A DNA stretch of 64,000 bases from Micromonospora okii (GTDB taxonomy: Bacteria > Actinomycetota > Actinomycetes > Mycobacteriales > Micromonosporaceae). A program made the translations under genes and the position numbers. The DNA lies in the NCBI RefSeq assembly GCF_020884795.1, contig NZ_BBZF01000013.1, positions 593,000 through 656,999 on the forward strand. Reading direction: 5' to 3'. This document shows, in pieces, positions 57,962 to 64,000 of this stretch. How positions within the stretch are numbered: the first letter of the stretch is position 1; the number at the start of each line of letters is the position of its first letter. The notes below the pieces were generated by a model that was not told the origin of the DNA, did not search any database, and saw only the letters and a list, made by a program, of their open reading frames with translations.

Positions 57962-58554
57962 GCCTGCCGATCCCCCGCCAGCGCGCGAACGACCCGGCCC
58001 GGCGCACCGTCCTGGCGATGGTCGGCACCGACGTGCACCACTTCGACCGGCTGGTCGACTGGCTGGAGCGCTGGCACGCCGGTCGCGCGGACGCCCTGCC
58101 CGGGGTGCGCCTCGTCGTGCAGCACGGGCGCAGCCGCGCGCCCCGGCTGCCGGAGGCGACGCCGTTCCTGGCCCACGACGAGCTCCAGCGGGCGATGACC
58201 GAGGCGGACCTGGTGGTCTGCCACGGCGGCCCGGCCACCATCACCGAGGCCCGCCGGCACGGGCACCTGCCGATCGTGGTGCCCCGGGACCCGGCCCACC
58301 ACGAGCACGTCGACAACCACCAGCAGCTCTTCGCCCGCCGGCTCGGCGCCGCGGGGATGGTCCGGCTCGCCGAGTCCGAGGCCGACCTGGTGGAGGCGCT
58401 GGACAAGGGCGTGGCGGACCCGCTGGCGTACGCCCTCGCGGCCGACCCGGACCGGCCCGACCCCCGGGTCGCCGCCGCGACGGCGGTCGGCCGGATCGTC
58501 GAGGACCTGGTCCGCGCCGGCCGCGAGCCGAAGCGGCGCGGGTGGCGGCGGTGA
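57958..58554 (+). CDS. Alg13/PssE-like glycosyltransferase catalytic subunit
   Basis: This 198-residue GT28 C-terminal-type domain shows VLAMVGTDVHHFDRLVDWL, LVVQHGRSRAP, TEADLVVCHGGPATITEARR (nucleotide-sugar site) and HVDNHQQLFARRL. It is the donor-binding half that works with the protein encoded at 57503. Both together correspond to one MurG-like enzyme. It adds a sugar (glucuronic acid or GlcNAc in known pairs) to a lipid-linked intermediate. It overlaps the following sulfotransferase gene by four bases. Confidence 0.92.
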   Translation: MSLPIPRQRANDPARRTVLAMVGTDVHHFDRLVDWLERWHAGRADALPGVRLVVQHGRSRAPRLPEATPFLAHDELQRAMTEADLVVCHGGPATITEARRHGHLPIVVPRDPAHHEHVDNHQQLFARRLGAAGMVRLAESEADLVEALDKGVADPLAYALAADPDRPDPRVAAATAVGRIVEDLVRAGREPKRRGWRR

Positions 58555-59507
58555 GCGCCCGGGTGCTCTTCGTCGGCGGGCTGGGGCGCAGCGGCTCCAC
58601 CCTGCTGGAGCTGATCCTCGCCCAGCACCCCGACGTCTGCGCCGTCGGCGAGGTCGTCCACCTGTGGGAGCGGGCGCTCGGCGGCGACGAGCGGTGCGGC
58701 TGCGGGGAGCGCTTCACCGCCTGCGACTTCTGGCAGCGGGTCGGCGAGCACGCCTTCGACGGCTGGTCGACGGTGGACCGCGCCGAGGTGCTGGCGCTCA
58801 AGGACGCCGTCGACCGGACCCGGCACATCCCCCGGCTGGCGCGGGCGGAGCTGCCCGCCGACCAGCTCGACGAGGTGCGCCGCTACGCCGACCTCTACAC
58901 CCGGATCTACGCCGCGGCGGCGGCGGTGACCGGCGCGCGGATCGTGGTGGACTCCAGCAAGCACGCGTCGACGGCGTTCGCGCTGCGCTGGGCCGACGAC
59001 CTGGACCTGCGGGTGCTGCACCTGGTGCGGGACAGCCGGGCGGTGGCGTACTCGTGGGCGAAGCAGGTGCGCCGGCCCGAGGTGGTGGACGCCGAGGCGT
59101 ACATGCCGACGTTCTCCCCCCTCACGGTGAGTAAGCTCTGGACGGCGCAGAACACCGCGTTCCACCTGCTCGCCACCCGGGCCCCGGTGGTCCGGCTGCA
59201 CTACGAGGACTTCACCGCCGACCCGCGCGGCACCGTCGCCCGGGTGCGCCGCTTCGCCGGCCTGGCCGACGACCCGGACGCGCTGCGGGTGCTCGACCCG
59301 TCGCCCGCGCCGCTGGTTCCGGCGCACAGCATCGCCGGCAACCCGCTGCGCTTCCGCTCCGGCCCGCTGCGGGTGCGGCAGGACGACGCCTGGCGCACGG
59401 CCCTGCCCCCGCGCAGCCGGGCGGTGGTGAGCGCCGCGACGCTGCCGCTGCGGCTGCGGTACGGATACGTCGGCCCCGGCCGCCAGCGCCCCACGGAGGG
59501 ACCATGA
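58551..59507 (+). CDS. Sulfotransferase (paralogue 3)
   Basis: This 318-residue enzyme has the PAPS loop FVGGLGRSGSTLLELIL (about residues 5-21) and the 3'-phosphate motif HLVRDSRAVAYSWAKQV (about 155-170). It shares its layout with the sulfotransferase at 56289, including the Cys pair in ERCGCGERFTACDFW and the GWSTVDRAEV segment. It lies between glycosyltransferase genes with GTGA and ATGA overlaps, so sulfation is probably built into repeat-unit synthesis. Confidence 0.93.
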   Translation: MSARVLFVGGLGRSGSTLLELILAQHPDVCAVGEVVHLWERALGGDERCGCGERFTACDFWQRVGEHAFDGWSTVDRAEVLALKDAVDRTRHIPRLARAELPADQLDEVRRYADLYTRIYAAAAAVTGARIVVDSSKHASTAFALRWADDLDLRVLHLVRDSRAVAYSWAKQVRRPEVVDAEAYMPTFSPLTVSKLWTAQNTAFHLLATRAPVVRLHYEDFTADPRGTVARVRRFAGLADDPDALRVLDPSPAPLVPAHSIAGNPLRFRSGPLRVRQDDAWRTALPPRSRAVVSAATLPLRLRYGYVGPGRQRPTEGP

Positions 59508-60424
59508 CCGAGCCGCTGAACGCCCACCCCTCGGTGACCGCGGTGGTCCCCACCCGGGACCGCCCCGAGCTGCTGCGCAAGGCCCTCGACGCGATCCTCG
59601 GCCAGGACTACCCGGGCCGGGTCGACGTGGTGGTGGTCTACGACCAGTCGGAGCCGGACCGCTCGCTGGCCGACGATCCCCGGATCACCGTGCTGACCAA
59701 CACCCGCACCCCGGGCCTGGCCGGCAACCGAAACACCGGCATCCTGGCCGCCACCGGCGACCTGGTGGCGTTCTGCGACGACGACGACGAGTGGCTGCCC
59801 GGCAAGCTCGCCGCGCAGGTGGCGGCGCTCGCCGCCGCGCCGGACGGGGCGTTCGTGAGCTGCGGCATCCGGGTCGACTACGACGGCCGGCAGGTCGACC
59901 GGGTGCTGCCCGTCGACCGGGTGCCGCTGGCGGCGCTGCTGCGGGACCGGCACACCGAGCTGCACCCGTCGACGTTCCTGATCCGCCGGGACGCGCTGCT
60001 CGACGGGATCGGGCTGGTCGACGAGGAGATCCCGGGCAGCTACGCGGAGGACTACGAGTTCCTGCTCCGGGCCGCCCGCCACGCCCCGCTGGTCAACCTC
60101 GTCGAGCCGTACGTGACGGTGCGCTGGCACAAGCGGTCGTACTTCGCCCAGCGCTGGGAGACCATCGCCACCGCGTTGCAGTGGCTGCTGGGCCGGTACC
60201 CGGAGTTCGCCACCGTGCCGGCGGGCGAGGCGCGGGTCAGCGGGCAGATCGCCTTCGCCCAGGCGGCGCTGGGCAACCGGGGCGAGGCGGTGCGCTGGGC
60301 CCGGCGCACGCTGTCGCGCAACCCCCGGGAGCCGCGCGCGTACCTGGCGCTGGCCGTGGCCAGCCGGGCCGTGGACCCCGACCGGGTCCTGCGTACGCTG
60401 CACAAGCGCGGCCGGGGGATCTAG
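59504..60424 (+). CDS. GT2-family glycosyltransferase
   Basis: This 306-residue inverting glycosyltransferase of the GT-A fold shows VTAVVPTRDRPELLRKALDAIL, LAGNRNTGILAATGD and the DxD-type acidic run AFCDDDDEWLPG, followed by HPSTFLIRRDALL and EDYEFLLRAARH. The last 90 residues are helical. ATG at 59504 overlaps the sulfotransferase stop. It is the last gene of the plus-strand run and converges on the GH26-like gene four bases away. Confidence 0.93.
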   Translation: MTEPLNAHPSVTAVVPTRDRPELLRKALDAILGQDYPGRVDVVVVYDQSEPDRSLADDPRITVLTNTRTPGLAGNRNTGILAATGDLVAFCDDDDEWLPGKLAAQVAALAAAPDGAFVSCGIRVDYDGRQVDRVLPVDRVPLAALLRDRHTELHPSTFLIRRDALLDGIGLVDEEIPGSYAEDYEFLLRAARHAPLVNLVEPYVTVRWHKRSYFAQRWETIATALQWLLGRYPEFATVPAGEARVSGQIAFAQAALGNRGEAVRWARRTLSRNPREPRAYLALAVASRAVDPDRVLRTLHKRGRGI

Positions 60425-60428
60425 GCCC

Positions 60429-61580
60429 TCAGGAGGCGGCGCACCAGGCCCGCCACGCCTGCTGGCTGGGCTCGTCGGTGAGCCGGAAGTCGCCGCCGGC
60501 GACCTCGTAGTCGTAGTACGCCACCCACAGTGGCCGCTGCGCGTCGAGGTACCGGCTCATCGCCCGGATCCAGGCGGCCCGGCCCGTACCGCTGTCCCCG
60601 GCGATGCGGACGCTGCCGGTCTCGGCGAGCCCCCACGGCTTCCCCAGCGCCCGCGACTTCTTGATCATGGGGGAGAAGACCTGCGCGGGGTCGGTGTACC
60701 GGTCGAACTTGCCGCCGCTGTTGTAGCAGTCCCAGCCGAGCACGTCGATGGCGTCGCCGCCCGGCCAGTAGTCGTCGAAGTCGCGCTTCGAGTTGGGGTT
60801 GAGCGTCCAGCACATCAGGATCAGCGTCGCGCGCAGCCGCGCGTTGCCGGCGGTGTCGGCGAGGCCGGCGAGCCGCTGCCACGCGGCCCGGTACTGGGCG
60901 GCGGTGTACGAGCCCCGCTCGACGTCGTCCTCCGGCTCGTGGAAGTACGACCAGTAGACGTCCAGGTCGCGGGGGACGGAGCGGAACCAGGCGACCAGCC
61001 GGGAGTCGTGCCGCCCGGCGGTCACCTCGCCGGGCGGGGCCTTGAAGGAGACCACCACGGTCCGGTCGGCGGCGTCGGCGCGGCTGCCGGACCAGGACGG
61101 CGGCAGCCCGGGGTAGAAGACCCGGACCATGCGCAGCGGGCCGTAGCTGCGGTCGGAGCGGGCCAGCCCGGCGTCGAAGCTCTCCCCGTCCCTCAGGTGG
61201 ATGCTCGCCCCGGGCAGGGTGTTCCGGCTGCCGGGGAACGCGTCGCCCGGCCGCCCACCGGCCGTCGCCCGGCTCCGGGCGCTCGGGCTCGGCGAGGCCG
61301 GGCGCGGGTTGCCGCCGAAGCCCTCGCTCGCGCCCGGGGTGGGCCGGGGGGCCGGGACGGCCGGGCCGAGGCGCGCGTAGCCGGAGGCGGCGTCGGTCAC
61401 CACGGGGGCCGGCTGCCCCGGCAGGTCGCCGTTGGTGGCCAGGGCGACGGTGGTGCCCAGCGCCACCGCGCTGGCGGCCACCGACAGCAGCCACCAGCGG
61501 CCCGCCCGGCGGCGGGGCGGCCGGGCGGGGGCGGTCGGTTCGGGGACGAGCGTGGACGCGGCGGTGGAGCCGGGACGCAT
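60429..61580 (-). CDS. Membrane-anchored GH26-like glycoside hydrolase
   Basis: This 383-residue protein has one N-terminal membrane helix (about 28-48: WWLLSVAASAVALGTTVAL) with a basic cytoplasmic tail, a long Pro/Ser/Gly linker, and a (beta/alpha)8 domain. The acid/base candidate is in YWSYFHEPEDD and the nucleophile in PWGLAETGSV. No cleavage or lipobox motif is clear, so it should stay membrane-tethered outside. ATG at 61580 has GAGGAGAG upstream. It may trim the nascent polysaccharide, like its relative at 45696. Confidence 0.85.
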   Translation of the reverse strand: MRPGSTAASTLVPEPTAPARPPRRRAGRWWLLSVAASAVALGTTVALATNGDLPGQPAPVVTDAASGYARLGPAVPAPRPTPGASEGFGGNPRPASPSPSARSRATAGGRPGDAFPGSRNTLPGASIHLRDGESFDAGLARSDRSYGPLRMVRVFYPGLPPSWSGSRADAADRTVVVSFKAPPGEVTAGRHDSRLVAWFRSVPRDLDVYWSYFHEPEDDVERGSYTAAQYRAAWQRLAGLADTAGNARLRATLILMCWTLNPNSKRDFDDYWPGGDAIDVLGWDCYNSGGKFDRYTDPAQVFSPMIKKSRALGKPWGLAETGSVRIAGDSGTGRAAWIRAMSRYLDAQRPLWVAYYDYEVAGGDFRLTDEPSQQAWRAWCAAS

Positions 61581-61654
61581 GACTCTCCTCGGATCGGCGT
61601 GCGGTGCCGTGCGGGGTCGCCCCGGCGGCGGGGCGGGCGGCGCCGGGCCGCCGG

Positions 61655-62482
61655 TCAACGGTAGCGGTCGATGGCCTCCAGCAGGGTGGCCGCGTGCTCC
61701 GGGCGGCAGACCAGCAGGTCCGGAAGACGCGGATTGTCCCGGTTGTAGAGCAGCGGCGAACCGTCGATCCGGGACGCGTGCATGTCCGCGCCGAGGGCGA
61801 CCGCGACCGGGGCGGCGGAGTCCCACTCGTACTGGCCGCCGGCGTGCACGTACGCGTCGACCTCGCCGGTCACCACCGCGCAGACCTTCACCCCCGCCGA
61901 CCCCATCGGCACGGCGCGCGCGCCGAGGCCCTCGATCATCTCGTTGACGAACGCGGGCGGGCGGCTGCGGCTCACCGCGATCCGCAGCGGGCCGGGGACG
62001 GCCGGCGCGGCCGGGACCCGGGTGCCGAGGACCAGGGGCGCGCCGTCGGCGGCGGTGCGGGCCGGCATCCCGACCGCGCCGGCCACCAGCGCGCCGTCCG
62101 GGGCGGCCGAGCGCTGCCAGAGCGCCACGTGCACCGCCCAGTCGTCGCGCCCTTCCTCGGAGAACTCCCGGGTGCCGTCGAGCGGATCGATGATCCAGAC
62201 CCGGTCGGCCGTGAGCCGGGCGGGCCGGTCGGCGGCGGCGGGGTCGGCCCAGGCCCGCCGGCTGTCCGCCTCCTCCTCGGAGAGCACCGCGTCGGCCGGC
62301 CGCCAGCGGGCCAGCGCCGTCGTCATCAGGTCGTGGGAGACCTTGTCCCCGGCGTCCTTGAGCGTCGCCGGGTCGGCGAAGCCGCGCTCGGCGCGCAGCG
62401 CGGTCAGCGCCGCACCGGCCTCGCCCGCCAGCCACTCCGCGAAGCTCTGGTCGTCGAGGCGACCCGTACCGGCATCGGTCAC
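61655..62482 (-). CDS. CysQ-like 3'(2'),5'-bisphosphate nucleotidase / inositol-phosphatase family
   Basis: This 275-residue phosphatase of the lithium-sensitive family has the metal-binding motifs [22 protein letters not shown] (D-P-L-D-G-T-x-E) and [16 protein letters not shown] (WDxAA). The TREFSE ending points to 3'-phosphoadenosine-5'-phosphate (PAP) hydrolysis rather than inositol monophosphate. PAP is the by-product and inhibitor of sulfotransferases, so the gene fits the three sulfotransferases nearby. GTG at 62482 is the likely start, after GGTGAG. An inositol-phosphatase role is less likely but possible. Confidence 0.88.
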   Translation of the reverse strand: MTDAGTGRLDDQSFAEWLAGEAGAALTALRAERGFADPATLKDAGDKVSHDLMTTALARWRPADAVLSEEEADSRRAWADPAAADRPARLTADRVWIIDPLDGTREFSEEGRDDWAVHVALWQRSAAPDGALVAGAVGMPARTAADGAPLVLGTRVPAAPAVPGPLRIAVSRSRPPAFVNEMIEGLGARAVPMGSAGVKVCAVVTGEVDAYVHAGGQYEWDSAAPVAVALGADMHASRIDGSPLLYNRDNPRLPDLLVCRPEHAATLLEAIDRYR

Positions 62483-62729
62483 GTGAATCTCACCACTCCT
62501 TCGGTGCCGCCGCCGCCCCGCGCGGGCGCGCGGGGCCGTCTCGCGCGACGTCCCATCCTTCGGCGTCGTGCCGGGCGCGGCCAGTGGCCGGTCCGGTTGC
62601 CGACATCGAGAGTCTCGCTCATCTCCGGTCGCCGCGCGTCGGCCGTTCCGCCGCCCGTCGGCTGCCCGCATGTTGAACTTGGCGTGTATGCCGGTCGGAC
62701 CGCCCGTGCCAGGCCCTAGGCTCGTCCGC

Positions 62730-63824
62730 ATGACCGCCGAGCAGTTGATCTCCTTCGCCCGTGGGGCTCCCTCGCTGGACATCGTCGATGTCGAGGGGCT
62801 CAAGGCCGCCGCCGTCCGCGCCTTCGACGCCGACCCCGCCGGGGTGACGGCGTACGGCACCTCCGTCGGTTACCCGCCCCTGCGCAAGTGGATCGCCGAG
62901 AAGCACGGCGTCGAGGCCGACCAGGTGCTCGTCACCAACGGCTCGCTCCAGGCCGACGCGTTCCTCTTCGACCACCTGGTCCGCCCCGGCGACGCGGTCG
63001 TGGTCGAGCGCCCGACGTACGACCGGACCCTGCTCAACCTCCAGCGGATGGGCGGCGAGATCCACGGTGTCTCCGTCCAGCCGGACGGCCTGGACACCGC
63101 CGAGCTGCGCAAGCTGCTGGAGTCCGGGGTCCGCCCGAAGCTCGCGCACGTCATCCCGAACTACCAGAACCCGGCCGGCGTGACGCTCTCCCTGGAGAAG
63201 CGGCGGGAGCTGCTCGACCTGGCCGCCGAGTACGGCTTCATCGTCTTCGAGGACGACCCGTACGCCGACATCCGGTTCCGGGGCGAGCCGCTGCCGTCGA
63301 TGCTCTCGCTGGACACCCGGGGCGTGGTGGTGCACGCCTCCAGCTTCACCAAGACGGTCTGCCCCGGGGTGCGGGTCGGCTACCTGATCGGCGCGGCGGA
63401 CCTGATCGCCGACATCGCGAAGCGCGCGACCAACCTCTACATCTCGCCCGGCATGGTTTCCGAGGCGATCGTGCACCAGTTCTGCGTCTCCGGCGACATC
63501 GCCCGCTCCGTCGAGACGGTCAGCACGGCGCTGGGTGAGCGGGCCCGGGTGCTCGCCGAGTCGCTGCGCCGGCACATCCCCGAGGCGCGCTTCGTCGAGC
63601 CGGACGGTGGCTACTTCCTCTGGGTCGAGCTGCCCGAGGACGTGCTGGTGGACCGGCTCGCACCGGCGGCGGCCGAGCGGGGCGTGGCGGTCGTCAAGGG
63701 CAGCGACTTCGTGCTCGACGGCGGCCAGCACGCGCTGCGGCTGGCCTTCTCGGCGGTCACCGCGGACCGCATCGACGAGGGCGTCCGCCGGCTCGCGGAG
63801 GCGATCCAAGCCGTTCGCGGCTGA
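62730..63824 (+). CDS. PLP-dependent aminotransferase (2-aminoadipate/MocR-type class I)
   Basis: This 364-residue fold-type I aminotransferase shows [59 protein letters not shown] and the Schiff-base Lys in [16 protein letters not shown]. It resembles 2-aminoadipate and valine-type aminotransferases; the substrate is not predictable. The start is ATG 62730 with TAGGCT about eight bases upstream, so the transcript may be leaderless. It is related in fold to the cluster aminotransferase at 30238, but it lies apart, after the polysaccharide locus. Confidence 0.93.
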   Translation: MTAEQLISFARGAPSLDIVDVEGLKAAAVRAFDADPAGVTAYGTSVGYPPLRKWIAEKHGVEADQVLVTNGSLQADAFLFDHLVRPGDAVVVERPTYDRTLLNLQRMGGEIHGVSVQPDGLDTAELRKLLESGVRPKLAHVIPNYQNPAGVTLSLEKRRELLDLAAEYGFIVFEDDPYADIRFRGEPLPSMLSLDTRGVVVHASSFTKTVCPGVRVGYLIGAADLIADIAKRATNLYISPGMVSEAIVHQFCVSGDIARSVETVSTALGERARVLAESLRRHIPEARFVEPDGGYFLWVELPEDVLVDRLAPAAAERGVAVVKGSDFVLDGGQHALRLAFSAVTADRIDEGVRRLAEAIQAVRG

Positions 63825-63825
63825 T

Positions 63826-63849
63826 TTTCTGTCGGATTCCCGACAGAAA
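63826..63849 (+). terminator. Hairpin terminator after the aminotransferase gene
   Basis: TTTCTGTCGG (63826-63835) and CCGACAGAAA (63840-63849) form a perfect 10-bp stem with a four-base loop, one base after the stop codon. A second hairpin, CCCGGC/GCCGGG (63851-63866), follows. The remaining bases to 64000 hold no gene that I can support. Confidence 0.75.
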
Positions 63850-64000
63850 GCCCGGCGAGGGCCGGGTGGGGTCTCCCGCCCGGCCGCCCGACGGCCCACA
63901 ATGCTGCGAGCGCCACTCGCGTCGGCCGACCGCGTTCACCTGCCCCGATGCGGGCACGACGGCCCCGACCAGCGGCGCGCGCAGCATCACCCCCGCCCCC

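Overview
The window is very GC-rich and almost fully coding, with many GTG starts and many GTGA/ATGA stop-start overlaps. Gene content points to a filamentous actinomycete, most likely Micromonosporaceae: DUF5753/DUF397 regulator pair, PGM1-type ATP-grasp ligase, dpg genes and a sulfated-exopolysaccharide locus. No tRNA, rRNA, CRISPR array, insertion sequence or origin was seen.

Layout. 1-6.2 kb: end of a Uma2-like gene, a LytS/LytTR-type two-component pair, a polyprenyl-phosphate sugar transferase, a Fpg/Nei glycosylase and a GT4 glycosyltransferase. 6.3-16.7 kb: defence and regulation (Phd/PIN toxin-antitoxin pair, type I restriction-modification operon hsdM-hsdS-hsdR, a four-gene XRE operon and a divergent DUF5753-DUF397 pair). 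16.9-17.7 kb: an alpha/beta hydrolase. 18.1-39.6 kb: a biosynthetic gene cluster. 39.7-62.5 kb: exopolysaccharide assembly (CDP-alcohol genes, Wzx-like flippase, Wzy-like ligase/polymerase, Wzz-like protein, glycosyltransferases, three sulfotransferases, two GH26-like glycosidases, a CysQ-like phosphatase). 62.7-63.8 kb: a PLP aminotransferase.

The cluster at 18-39.6 kb is the highlight. dpgA, dpgB, dpgC and dpgD with a PLP aminotransferase should make 3,5-dihydroxyphenylglycine. An arginine-type amidinotransferase should turn this into a guanidino acid, and a P450 plus a SAM methyltransferase could decorate the ring. A PGM1-type ATP-grasp ligase would form the amide bond, and there is no NRPS. 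This is the logic of pheganomycin and resorcinomycin. Unlike what I know of those pathways, the same minus-strand operon continues into a nucleotide-sugar cassette (PseB-type 4,6-dehydratase, DegT aminotransferase, PIG-L deacetylase, carbamoyltransferase, and an unusual glycosyltransferase with an epimerase-like tail). It then runs on to a PP2C phosphatase and a heterodimeric ABC exporter. I infer a glycosylated and possibly carbamoylated guanidino-dihydroxyphenylglycine amide or peptide. No obvious precursor peptide is present; two small ORFs are weak candidates.

The polysaccharide genes on both sides (2.2-6.2 kb and 39.7-62.5 kb) suggest that the accessory block lies inside an exopolysaccharide locus. 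Starts were chosen by eye from Shine-Dalgarno spacing and gene overlap. Function calls rest on recognised motifs and not on database searches.
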